Source: Oxalobacteraceae bacterium
Lineage (GTDB): Bacteria; Pseudomonadota; Gammaproteobacteria; Burkholderiales; Burkholderiaceae_D
Direction of reading: 5' to 3'
NCBI GenBank assembly: GCA_947374865.1
Contig: CANCDR010000004.1
Span: 62,001-126,000 of the forward strand
DNA: 64,000 bases
Part shown: positions 52,570 through 60,572 of the stretch, one piece after another
How the letters are laid out: the number at the start of each line of letters is the position of its first letter
How positions within the stretch are numbered: the stretch's first letter is position 1
The notes under the pieces: generated by a model
Databases searched by the model: none
What the model saw: only the letters and a program-made list of their open reading frames with translations
Told to the model about the DNA's origin: nothing
Program-made: the position numbers and the translations under genes

Positions 52570-52836
52570 ATCAGGTATGCCAACTAAGTTTGATACTGCG
52601 AATGACTCACGAAGCGACTCGGCGCTTTGATTCCAAGCCTCATTATAAATATGCAGATTACCACTTGAATGGGCTTAGGCCGGGGCAGCGACATTTTCCG
52701 TCAAGATAATTGACATTTTTTATCATAGGACAGCCTTACAATTTTTTCTATACTCCATCGCAATGCATTATATGTTGGCGAATTCTATCGGCGACATTGG
52801 GTTCTTATCTATAGCATTTTCATAAAGGTGTATGGT

Positions 52837-53685
52837 ATGTCGATACAATCAATCGGAATTGTCGGTGCAGGTCTGATGGGGGGCGGAATAGCCCAGGTTT
52901 GCGCTGCTGCTGGGCTAGATGTGATTTTGTGCGACATCCATCAGGATGTGGTCGATCGTGCCATCAAAACGATTAGCGGTAACCTTGAGCGCCAGGTCAC
53001 CAAAGAAAAGCTTACCGCCGATCTTGCTGCAGCAAGCTTAGCCCGCATCAAGGGAAGTACCCATCTAGCCGATCTGTCGATCTGCGATTTTCTGATCGAG
53101 GCTGCTACAGAAAATCTCGATATCAAACAAAAACTGTTAAAACAGCTCGATGCCGTTGCCAAACCAGGCAGTATCATCGCTACGAACACATCGTCCGTCT
53201 CCATCACCAAACTTGCAGCTTGCCTGAGCCAGCCAGAGCGACTGGTTGGCATGCACTTCTTCAACCCCGTCCCTGTTATGGCGCTTGTCGAAGTAATCCG
53301 TGGCATTCAAACCAGCAACCTTGTATTTGACGCCACATTAGCCCTTGCCGAACGTATTGGCAAGACCTCAATCAGCGCAAAAAATTCTCCTGGCTTTGTC
53401 GTTAATCGTATTCTGGTACCAATGATTAATGAGGCCATCTTTGTATTGCAAGAAGGTCTTGCGAGCGCAGAGGAAATCGATGCCGGCATGAAGCTGGGTG
53501 CCAATCATCCCATTGGACCGCTCGCCTTAGCTGACCTGATCGGCTTGGAAACTCTGTTGGCAGTCATGGAAGTGCTGCATCGCGATTTCAATGACCCGAA
53601 ATATCGTCCAGCACTGCTGTTACGCGAAATGGTCGATGCTGGTTATTTAGGCCGCAAAACCAAACAAGGTTTCTATACCTATTGA
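52837..53685 (+). CDS. 3-hydroxybutyryl-CoA dehydrogenase (3-hydroxyacyl-CoA dehydrogenase)
   Basis: A 282-residue enzyme of normal length. The NAD-binding motif GAGLMGGGIAQ is at about residues 9-19, followed by Asp in LCDIHQD. NTSSVSITKLA and the catalytic His in GMHFFNPVPVM are present, as is the C-terminal domain GKTSISAKNSPGFVVNRILVPMINEA. It oxidises 3-hydroxyacyl-CoA to the 3-oxo form for the thiolase. The ATG at 52837 has AAAGG upstream; GTG 52828 is in frame. Because the FadJ-like protein at 30.5 kb has lost its NAD domain, this enzyme or an SDR must supply that step in the cluster. Confidence 0.9.
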   Translation: MSIQSIGIVGAGLMGGGIAQVCAAAGLDVILCDIHQDVVDRAIKTISGNLERQVTKEKLTADLAAASLARIKGSTHLADLSICDFLIEAATENLDIKQKLLKQLDAVAKPGSIIATNTSSVSITKLAACLSQPERLVGMHFFNPVPVMALVEVIRGIQTSNLVFDATLALAERIGKTSISAKNSPGFVVNRILVPMINEAIFVLQEGLASAEEIDAGMKLGANHPIGPLALADLIGLETLLAVMEVLHRDFNDPKYRPALLLREMVDAGYLGRKTKQGFYTY

Positions 53686-53736
53686 GCTGATTCACTCTTC
53701 GTATGATGATGTCATGGTTATCCTCGTTGATACTTT

Positions 53737-54528
53737 TTAACGGCCTTTAAATGCTGCCGGACGCTTTTCAAAAAAGGCGTTCAGCCCTTCCGCAAAGTCT
53801 TGTGTTGAAGCGCATGCTCGGAAACTGGTTTGTTCGGCCGCCATTTGCTCTTCTATCGATAATTCAAACGATTGACGTAACAAAGCCTTAATACGGCCGA
53901 ATGCAAATGTGGGACCATCAGCCAGGCGACGTGCAAAGGCATCGGTTTCTGCTGCTAGAGTCGCTGCTGGTACGACGCGATTCACCATATTCAAGCGCAA
54001 TGCCTCATGTGCATCAATAGTCTCTGCGGTGAGCGCCAGCTCCATCGCTTTGCGCAAGCCGATGATACGCGGCAGCGACCATGAACTAGCGCCATCAAGT
54101 GATGCACCAATACGTGAATAGGCCAAGGTAAAGCGCGCATTATCGGCTGCGATGGCAAGATCACAGGCCATCGCCAGACTCACACCTGCGCCGGCTACCG
54201 CGCCATGTACCGATGCGATAACAGGTTGTGGGAGGCGGGTCATGAAGGCCAGCGCTTCATGTAAAGGTCCGATGATGGCATCCGCAGTGTCTCCCGCATT
54301 GGGAAGATCGGCATGAAAGGCACCGACATCACCGCCTGCCATGAAGCCTTTGCCTGCGCCATTGAGAATAATGACGCGCACATCCGGTGTTGAGGACAAA
54401 TCCTTGAGCGCATCAAGAAAGTCAGTAGCCAGGGATGCATCAATCGCATTTAATACTGCTGGTCTGTTGAAGGTAATACGCGCTATGCCTTGGTCAATCG
54501 ATAATAAAATTGGTGAATTCAATTGCAT
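53737..54528 (-). CDS. Enoyl-CoA hydratase/isomerase (PaaG-like)
   Basis: A crotonase of about 263 residues. FMAGGDVGAFH gives the oxyanion region. The usual first Glu position is Val (GAGVSLAMACD), and the Asp in SRIGASLDGASSW matches the catalytic Asp of PaaG-type isomerases. Thus an isomerase or a ring-opening-associated role is more likely than hydration. ATG 54528 is chosen; ATG 54543 and ATG 54579 are in frame. It converges on the 3-hydroxyacyl-CoA dehydrogenase gene, 51 bp away. Confidence 0.78.
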   Translation of the reverse strand: MQLNSPILLSIDQGIARITFNRPAVLNAIDASLATDFLDALKDLSSTPDVRVIILNGAGKGFMAGGDVGAFHADLPNAGDTADAIIGPLHEALAFMTRLPQPVIASVHGAVAGAGVSLAMACDLAIAADNARFTLAYSRIGASLDGASSWSLPRIIGLRKAMELALTAETIDAHEALRLNMVNRVVPAATLAAETDAFARRLADGPTFAFGRIKALLRQSFELSIEEQMAAEQTSFRACASTQDFAEGLNAFFEKRPAAFKGR

Positions 54529-54629
54529 GTTTTGAGAGCCCATATGTGAGGGAATACCGATAACTTCGATGAAGTCCAACTGAATTATGTGTGCCTGTTC
54601 AGCAGGATTGTTATTTAAAATTAGAACGA

Positions 54630-54722
54630 TTAAATGATGTGAGCGTCAATCCAGGACAGTACGTTCACATCAGCAGGTTTCAATTCAGCCAAAATGACAT
54701 TGGTAACGAAAAAATCATCCAA
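54630..54722 (-). pseudogene. Remnant of a FitB/VapC-type PIN-domain toxin gene
   Basis: On the minus strand 30 codons read VTNVILAELKPADVNVLSWIDAHII then a stop. This matches the N-terminus of PIN toxins of the FitB/VapC kind (consensus V-D-T-N-V-L-S-E-L with K-P and W-L-D-A). The native start ATGATTTTT overlaps the antitoxin stop but is in a different frame, so about one base has been lost. The catalytic Asp (DTN) is Val and the remaining 100 residues are absent. It cannot encode an active nuclease. Confidence 0.6.
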
Positions 54723-54954
54723 AATGCATCAGCGAAGCCGGGTTCCTGTCGCGTTCGATACCGAGATCAACGAAGCCCACTTCGCGACCAATTTCTGCCA
54801 GTAGTGAACCCAACTTAATCCTAGACTCGGGCCGAACGGCACTTTCGAGGATCGCGCGGATTTCTACTCCGGCACTGCGGTCACTTGGTGCGGCACGAAC
54901 TCGCCAAGCACGGTGCGTTACATCTAGCAAGTTGCGCACAGTAACGGAGTCCAT
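54715..54954 (-). CDS. FitA-type antitoxin (ribbon-helix-helix)
   Basis: A 79-residue protein beginning SVTVRNLLDVTHRAWRVRAA, with RSAGVEIRAILESAV after it: the ribbon-helix-helix DNA-binding pattern of FitA/VapB antitoxins. The C-terminal half (LGSLLAEIGREVGFVDLGIERD) is the toxin-binding tail seen in alphaproteobacterial and betaproteobacterial members. It still looks intact, but its toxin partner immediately downstream is reduced to a fragment. The pair marks the right border of the catabolic island, where mobile-element scars are often found. Confidence 0.65.
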   Translation of the reverse strand: MDSVTVRNLLDVTHRAWRVRAAPSDRSAGVEIRAILESAVRPESRIKLGSLLAEIGREVGFVDLGIERDRNPASLMHFG

Positions 54955-55059
54955 TGATTACACGCCTTCTATTCAATATCAATAATTTTATGCTACCTCA
55001 ATTAATATCATTTATGCGCAAATTTACGAATGATTTATCTTAATCTGTTTGAGCGTGCA

Positions 55060-55494
55060 TCAATGCGCATGCTTGACCACAGCCTGCGGCGTAAAGCGCG
55101 CCTGCTCGGCTGGTTTGCCGGCCATGGTGATGGAGACGACTACTTTCGTATCGGCGCTGGCAGCAAACTTACCCACCCCTTTGAGCTTGTTATCCCCATC
55201 CGGAATTAGTGTGACGGTGGCCTTCTGTTTGCCGCTCATGATGGTCGCGGTGCCGGTGGCGCCGGCCGTTGGAATCTTGGTGCCGGCATGGTCGGTGACG
55301 AAGATCAGGATCTGATTTTCATTTTCCTGCTTAGTGTCGTGCTGATGTTCACGTTGCTGATCATTCGCCAGCACCAACTCAAAATGATACACCCCAGCCA
55401 TGCGCAGCTGTCCGCCATTCGGCGCCTTCTGCGTATCGAGCACCGCATCGGTATGCGCTAAAAGGGGTGCGCTCATCAAACCCAAAATAACCAC
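55060..55494 (-). CDS. Secreted small protein, signal peptide probably frameshifted
   Basis: A protein of 144 residues whose mature part begins at about HTDAVLDTQKAPNGGQL; it is beta-rich, with a His-containing C-terminus (VVKHAH), possibly a metal-related periplasmic protein. I do not recognise the family. The first in-frame start is a GTG at 55494, which gives a signal peptide without the positive N-region. In another frame, ATG 55529 reads MCPLKKYFNQS, which would supply it. One base lost near 55495-55500 (or an assembly error) would explain both. The outer-membrane protein gene ends 20 bp upstream of that ATG. Confidence 0.5.
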   Translation of the reverse strand: MVILGLMSAPLLAHTDAVLDTQKAPNGGQLRMAGVYHFELVLANDQQREHQHDTKQENENQILIFVTDHAGTKIPTAGATGTATIMSGKQKATVTLIPDGDNKLKGVGKFAASADTKVVVSITMAGKPAEQARFTPQAVVKHAH

Positions 55495-55548
55495 GGAGAC
55501 TGATTAAAGTACTTCTTTAACGGACACATCTGCCGGAAAGAAAGTCTG

Positions 55549-56307
55549 CTAGCGCAAGATTTGCACGCCCAGTTGTAATTGCAAATTCTCCTGCCCATCG
55601 CTGCGCGGACCAAACTCGCGGCCGATACCTGCGCGTAGTAAAAACGATGGCGACAGATTCCATTTAAAGCCGGCGCTCACCAAGGTCTGGCTTGACTCCT
55701 GAGGTAACCGGGATCGTTTGACTTCAAGCCGGCATTCAACATCTATAGCACATTGATGCAGCAACTTCAGGCCATAGGCGGATTCGTGGGGCGTCACTTT
55801 GGCGAAGATTCGAGAAACTTCTGCATACATCCCCAAGTCGCCAACTTTAAAGCCGGCCGTCAGAGGCAATACGAAGCGACTGCCTGGATCAACGATACCC
55901 CTAAGTTCAGCATCGTGGTCCAGATTCCAGCTATATTGAGGAAATGTGGCGAGAGAAAAGCCTACTATATCTTGATCAAGGAAACGCCATTTACTGCCGA
56001 TGATGGCAGCGCCCAGACCTGACTGAGGCTGCTCTGCGTGCAAGGATTGTGTAATCCGGGCAGCTGCAACCAGCAGCTGCACACGATCGCCCCAGCCATA
56101 ATTGAGATCCATTTCAGGAACAGCGATGTTCCAGCCGCTCATCGTCCGCGCACCGCTGGCACCAAAATTTATTTCCCAGCGTTTATCGCCTGGTGTATCT
56201 GTGTCTTCCACCGCACGTACCGGTGAAAAAAGCAGACAAGCCCAGAACCCTACTAGGGCAAGACGACTGCGATGTGATGAGAGAAAATAAAAGAAATTTG
56301 CGCGCAA
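55549..56307 (-). CDS. Outer-membrane beta-barrel protein
   Basis: A 252-residue exported protein: a basic N-terminus and hydrophobic stretch (ALVGFWACLLFSPVRA), then a series of amphipathic beta strands (SGWNIAVPEMDLNYGWGDRVQLL, GAAIIGSKWRFLDQD, SAGFKWNLSPSFLLRAGIG) ending LQLQLGVQILR. The pattern resembles small transporter-like barrels (for example the phenol-degradation MetA group). Function is unknown. It probably forms an operon with the small secreted protein just downstream on the minus strand. Confidence 0.65.
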   Translation of the reverse strand: MRANFFYFLSSHRSRLALVGFWACLLFSPVRAVEDTDTPGDKRWEINFGASGARTMSGWNIAVPEMDLNYGWGDRVQLLVAAARITQSLHAEQPQSGLGAAIIGSKWRFLDQDIVGFSLATFPQYSWNLDHDAELRGIVDPGSRFVLPLTAGFKVGDLGMYAEVSRIFAKVTPHESAYGLKLLHQCAIDVECRLEVKRSRLPQESSQTLVSAGFKWNLSPSFLLRAGIGREFGPRSDGQENLQLQLGVQILR

Positions 56308-56344
56308 AAAAAGACCTCAAATATTCGAAAAGGGCCGCCTTACA

Positions 56345-56602
56345 TCAGAAGCAGCGTATCCAACCCATGTTCGTGCGGCGTTCGAAATGAGCAAAGGCAC
56401 GATAAATATTATAAAGCACCGACAACATCAGCAAAGCGCCACAAGAAACAACACAGGCAGGCGATGCAGCAGGACCAAATTGATCTTTACCAGACCAACA
56501 ATCCAAATCATCTGTAAATAAATCACCGAGTGGGAAAACTGACCCGACCAGGCAAAGCGGACCAAGACAACTTCGAGCACAATGAATAGGCGTCAGGGCC
56601 AA
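56345..56602 (-). CDS. Small Cys-rich hypothetical membrane protein
   Basis: A reading frame of 85 codons between the outer-membrane protein gene and the TlpA-like gene. Its product has six Cys (HCARSCLGPLCLVG, DLDCWSG, ACVVSCGALLML) and one hydrophobic helix (ALLMLSVLYNIYRAF). I do not recognise a family. It fills an otherwise empty stretch of 385 bp (56308-56692) and looks more protein-like than chance, but no ribosome site is clear. Treat as tentative. Confidence 0.35.
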   Translation of the reverse strand: MALTPIHCARSCLGPLCLVGSVFPLGDLFTDDLDCWSGKDQFGPAASPACVVSCGALLMLSVLYNIYRAFAHFERRTNMGWIRCF

Positions 56603-56692
56603 AATAAAAAGCCCGTCGCATCTCTTGGCTCAACGGCACACTGGAAGTTTTACTTATATCGATAGATCGTGCTGTAGCACGCTCAGGAATGC

Positions 56693-57244
56693 TCAGCTTT
56701 TCAAAGCCTTCTCAAGCAAGACATGCAAAGCACTGAATTCCGGCTCCCCCACATAGCGCTTGATCACCTTACCATCGCGCCCAACCAAATAGGTGGTTGG
56801 CGTGAGTTTGACGTCACCATAGGCATGGGCAATTTCACCGCTCAGATCTAACACTACCTTAAACGGCAGCTGGCGTGTCTGGGTAAAATTGAGCACATAG
56901 TTTGGCGCATCGTAGCTCATCGCCACAGCGATGAATTCCAATCCTTGCGGCTGATATTTTTTATAGGTTTCGACCATCTGCGGCATTTCGTGAATGCAGG
57001 TGGTGCAGCTGGTGGCCCAAAAATTGACCATGAAGACTTTACCGCGCAAGGCTTCTGCTGGAATGACTTCACCGGTGATCGTTTTAAAACTGAGCTCGGG
57101 TGCCGGCTGCGCAGTGGAGACAGAAAAATACGCCAACATCGCGAGCGCACCAGCCAGCGCAAGAGCGAGCAGGCTTAACCAGAGCCGTCGGCGCGGTGCA
57201 GGGGTGGGGTCGGGCTGGTGTTCGGAGATCATTGCGTCTGACAT
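56693..57244 (-). CDS. TlpA/ResA-like thioredoxin, Sox-associated (possible SoxW)
   Basis: A 183-residue protein with one N-terminal membrane helix (WLSLLALALAGALAMLAYFSV) and a periplasmic thioredoxin domain with the active site CTTC (Cys80, Cys83; WATSCTTCIHEMPQM). The cis-Pro region reads TPTTYLVG. Proteins of this type keep cysteines or heme sites reduced in the periplasm. Location just after soxB suggests a role in keeping the Sox carrier protein SoxY or cytochrome cysteines active, like SoxW; this is inference. The gap to soxB is 37 bp on the same strand. Confidence 0.8.
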   Translation of the reverse strand: MSDAMISEHQPDPTPAPRRRLWLSLLALALAGALAMLAYFSVSTAQPAPELSFKTITGEVIPAEALRGKVFMVNFWATSCTTCIHEMPQMVETYKKYQPQGLEFIAVAMSYDAPNYVLNFTQTRQLPFKVVLDLSGEIAHAYGDVKLTPTTYLVGRDGKVIKRYVGEPEFSALHVLLEKALKS

Positions 57245-57281
57245 GATGAATGCGCCAATCAGTATCTGTAAATGCAGCCTA

Positions 57282-58985
57282 TTATAAAGCCTCGGACAGA
57301 CCTGGATTGTTCTTCACGCCTTTGATGATCGGCAGATTGAGTGCACTCGGTCGGATCGTCTTGTGCGCCTTCAGATAACGCGTCATCAAATCCCAGATCG
57401 GCTCGCCGCTGGCACCCTCGGCCACCGGCGCCCAGCCGGCGACCTTGTACTGTTTATTCGCATCGAGTGCCTTGCCATGCAGGCGCATGTCGGAAATACG
57501 CCGACCCGCGCCGGCGGCAGGATCAATCGTGTAATGCAAACCGCCTACTCGCACCATATCGCCCCCCTGCTGATAATACGGATCCGGGTTAAACAGATTA
57601 TCGGCCACGTCTTCCAGAATGGTCTTGATGGTCGCGCCAGTCATGTTGGTCAGACTGGTGGATGGATAGGTAATCGCCGTCTGGTCCATCAGATGTTCGA
57701 GCGTGATGGCCTGCCCTGGCAAGAGCGAGGTCCCCCAGCGAAATCCGGGCGAGAAAGCGATCTCGGCATTTTTTTCTGCCATCAGGCCGTCGAGGATCAA
57801 TTGATCGATCGTGCCATTGAAATTACCCCGCCGGTACAGCAAGCCTTCACTGACCGACAGTGTTTGTGCCAACTTGTCCGCATACGGTGCGCGCAGTGTT
57901 TCGATCAGCGTGGACATGGCCGGATCGGCCGGCAGCAGGTTGGCAAAAATCGGCATCAGCTTGTAATGGAAATCGCTGATGCGGCCATTCTTTACATCGA
58001 AATCCAGCACGCCGAGGAACTTACCGTTGGAACCAGCGTTCGTGACCAGCGTTTTTCCTGCCGCGTTGGCGACGATGACCGGCGCCGGCACGCCGTCGTG
58101 GGTATGACCGCCGAGAATGGCATCGATGCCGGTCACGCGTGCGGCCATTTTCAGATCAACGTCCATGCCATTGTGCGATAACAGCACCACGACCTGCGCC
58201 CCTTTGGCGCGCGCGGCATCCACAGTGGCCTGCATGGTCTGTTCCTGAATACCGAAGGTCCAATCGGCCACCAGATGGCGTGGATTAGCGATTGGGGTAT
58301 AGGGAAATGCCTGGCCGATAATAGCCACGGCAACGCCATTCATCTGCCGCAATGTGAAGGGTTCGAATACCGGATCGCCGAAGTCGGCGGTGGTGATATT
58401 TTGTGCCAGGAACTGGATGCGGTCTTTGAAGTCATGCTCGACGATCTGCTTGACGCGTTCAGCGCCGAGCGTGAACTCCCAGTGGCCGGTCATGATATCG
58501 ACGCCAAGTAGTTTGGCTGCCTCGACCATATCTTGCCCGCGCGTCCAGAGGGCGGTCGCCGAACCTTGCCAGGTATCGCCGCCATCAAGCAGTAGCGCAT
58601 TGGGCCGCCCGGCTTTGAGACGCTGAATCAGCGTAGCCAAATGCGCGAAGCCGCCGACCTTGCCAAAAGTATTGGCCGCAGCAGCAAAATCAAGATGCGT
58701 GAAAGCGTGCGCCTGCGCAGAATGGGGAGCGATGCCAAACTGCCGTAGTAAGGCATCGCCGACCAAATGCGGCGCCTTGCCAGCCAGCGCACCGATGCCT
58801 AAATTGACATTCGGTTCGCGAAAATAAATCGGCTTGAGTTGCGCATGACAGTCGGTAAAGTGCAGCAAATGCACATTACCAAAACGCGGCAGGTCGTACC
58901 AGTCACCCGCCTGGACCAGACTGGGCAAGGCCATGCCCCCCGCGCTGGCCACGGCCAGCATTTGCAAGAATTCACGTCGTTGCAT
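57282..58985 (-). CDS. soxB: Thiosulfohydrolase SoxB
   Basis: A 567-residue periplasmic enzyme with a Tat-type signal (MQRREFLQML). It releases sulfate from the sulfonated SoxY carrier. Metal-binding motifs of the 5'-nucleotidase fold are complete: FTDCHAQ (Asp45, His47), GGDTWQGSA, GHWEF and GGHTHDG. Two manganese ions are used in known SoxB. Length is normal. It follows soxX by 44 bp in a compact operon. Confidence 0.95.
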   Translation of the reverse strand: MQRREFLQMLAVASAGGMALPSLVQAGDWYDLPRFGNVHLLHFTDCHAQLKPIYFREPNVNLGIGALAGKAPHLVGDALLRQFGIAPHSAQAHAFTHLDFAAAANTFGKVGGFAHLATLIQRLKAGRPNALLLDGGDTWQGSATALWTRGQDMVEAAKLLGVDIMTGHWEFTLGAERVKQIVEHDFKDRIQFLAQNITTADFGDPVFEPFTLRQMNGVAVAIIGQAFPYTPIANPRHLVADWTFGIQEQTMQATVDAARAKGAQVVVLLSHNGMDVDLKMAARVTGIDAILGGHTHDGVPAPVIVANAAGKTLVTNAGSNGKFLGVLDFDVKNGRISDFHYKLMPIFANLLPADPAMSTLIETLRAPYADKLAQTLSVSEGLLYRRGNFNGTIDQLILDGLMAEKNAEIAFSPGFRWGTSLLPGQAITLEHLMDQTAITYPSTSLTNMTGATIKTILEDVADNLFNPDPYYQQGGDMVRVGGLHYTIDPAAGAGRRISDMRLHGKALDANKQYKVAGWAPVAEGASGEPIWDLMTRYLKAHKTIRPSALNLPIIKGVKNNPGLSEAL

Positions 58986-59029
58986 GCCGGCCTAAAGTAG
59001 CTGAAATGTTAAAAGCGCCTGAACCCTCA

Positions 59030-59656
59030 TTACTGATTAACCGGTGAAGCAGGGTCAAGCAGTAGCCCGACCAGATCAGCAATTTGCTCAGATGAGAGAA
59101 TTTTTGCATGGCCAAAACGTGGCATGTTCGAGCACAGGTTATAGGCTTCGGCGTTGAAAATTTTATTGTAGGTGTAGTCGACGATTTCCTTGCTCTGACC
59201 GCGCAGCTTGCCATACTGGTACAGCGAGGGGCCCAGATTACCGTAGGAGATTTCCTGTGGCGTCATCTGATGGCAGGCGTAACAGTTACCACCCTTGGGT
59301 CCGTCCGCCGCATCAGAAAACTGCAAACCACGACCTTCCTGGGCGAGTTTTTCGCCGGCCTTCCAGTCGCCTATTAATTTTCCAGAAGCCGGTCTTTGCA
59401 CGGCGGCCAGCTGCGCGGCACGAATACGCTCAGCTTTTTCTGGTGCGATGTTTTTACCGGCATCGACCGTGCATTCGCGCTGCACCTCGTCTTGATTCAA
59501 ACGATCGATGGAAGCCATGCCCTTGCTGGCAAACGAAGCACGCATGACCTCAATGGCCTTGGCGGCGGCTTCCTTGTCGCTGATGGTCGTTGCGCAGCCG
59601 ATCAAGCCTGCGGTGATCAGAACAGCGCTCAGGCCGATGACGATTTTTCGATTCAT
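59030..59656 (-). CDS. soxX: Cytochrome c SoxX
   Basis: A 208-residue monoheme cytochrome c, partner of SoxA in the complex that joins thiosulfate to SoxY. The heme motif CYACH is at residues 125-129 and Met178 in NMPRFG is the likely axial ligand. The N-terminus has a lipoprotein-like signal (AGLIGC, Cys21), which is less common for SoxX. ATG 59656 was chosen; ATG 59659 is next to it and AAGAG lies upstream. The gene is 38 bp after soxA. Confidence 0.92.
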   Translation of the reverse strand: MNRKIVIGLSAVLITAGLIGCATTISDKEAAAKAIEVMRASFASKGMASIDRLNQDEVQRECTVDAGKNIAPEKAERIRAAQLAAVQRPASGKLIGDWKAGEKLAQEGRGLQFSDAADGPKGGNCYACHQMTPQEISYGNLGPSLYQYGKLRGQSKEIVDYTYNKIFNAEAYNLCSNMPRFGHAKILSSEQIADLVGLLLDPASPVNQ

Positions 59657-59694
59657 CATATGTATTCTCTTGGTCGTATTCAGTGGAAAGTCGA

Positions 59695-60519
59695 TTAACG
59701 CTTCATGGCCGGCGCGGCAAAGGTGCCGCCTTCCGCATTTTTTGCCAGGTACATGGTCAGCGCCGTGATAGCCTCCGAGGTGTACTGCGCTTCGGGAAAA
59801 CGCTGTTGACGAAAGCAATCCCACAGCCGGTGCTGCATGGTGCGCACTTCACCTTGCGAGACACGATATGCAGGCCAGGTCGCAAAGGCTGCCTGGGCAT
59901 CTTTGGCATCCAGCAAATTGGGTAAATTCTGCAGACGGATACGCTGCGCAGGTGCGCCATGGCAGGTGACGCAGCCAAAATCATGCGGCCCAGCGCGATA
60001 AAAGAAAATCTGTTTGCCGATTGCGTAGGCTTCTTTTTCCAGAGGATGATTTTGTGGCGGATCGATCTTCATGCCCTTGGATTTTGCGGCGATAAACGCG
60101 ACCAAGGCCTGCATATTGGAATTGGCACCGAAAGGATTTTTCTTGGCGTCGGCTTCGCTCATTCCCTGCAGCGTTGTCATACACGTCACCAGACGCGATT
60201 CGAGATCCTGCACTTTATTCGTATCCGCAAAATAACGCGGTAACTTCACGTAGGCGCCAGCGACTTTTCCCGGCCCTTGGCCCAGATCACACTGTGCCAG
60301 CGAGACCATCTTGGGTCCGCCCGGCTTGCGCCACAAATCTTCCCCCTTGTCTTCGGCCAGATCGGCTGGATTATCGTCGGCCAGCATCTGTCGGTAACGG
60401 GCGATTTCATCCGTAGTCGATGTTGCCTGCGCAAAGGCGAGCGTCGGCGACAAAACGCTCATACCGATGACGGCAGCGAAGGCGGTAACACTACAGGCGA
60501 TAGAAATACGTTTATGCAT
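59695..60519 (-). CDS. soxA: Diheme/monoheme cytochrome c SoxA (monoheme form)
   Basis: SoxA forms with SoxX the L-cysteine S-thiosulfotransferase that attaches thiosulfate to SoxY. This 274-residue protein has a signal peptide ending AFAQA and one heme motif CVTCH (residues 183-187). Cys235 in WDCFRQQRF is the conserved persulfide ligand. In diheme SoxA the N-terminal half also has a heme motif; here only Cys77 and Cys113 remain, which probably form a disulfide, so this is the single-heme type. The chosen ATG has AGAGGA at good distance. Confidence 0.93.
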   Translation of the reverse strand: MHKRISIACSVTAFAAVIGMSVLSPTLAFAQATSTTDEIARYRQMLADDNPADLAEDKGEDLWRKPGGPKMVSLAQCDLGQGPGKVAGAYVKLPRYFADTNKVQDLESRLVTCMTTLQGMSEADAKKNPFGANSNMQALVAFIAAKSKGMKIDPPQNHPLEKEAYAIGKQIFFYRAGPHDFGCVTCHGAPAQRIRLQNLPNLLDAKDAQAAFATWPAYRVSQGEVRTMQHRLWDCFRQQRFPEAQYTSEAITALTMYLAKNAEGGTFAAPAMKR

Positions 60520-60572
60520 GTTGGTCCTCTTTGGGTTCAATCCTTGCTTGGTCGGATTGCGGCATCTTAATC

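Noticed and set aside
57363-58181. Long open frame on the plus strand (272 codons) opposite soxB.
   Set aside because: It lies wholly inside soxB, whose motifs are complete, and its translation shows no family features; it is a shadow frame.
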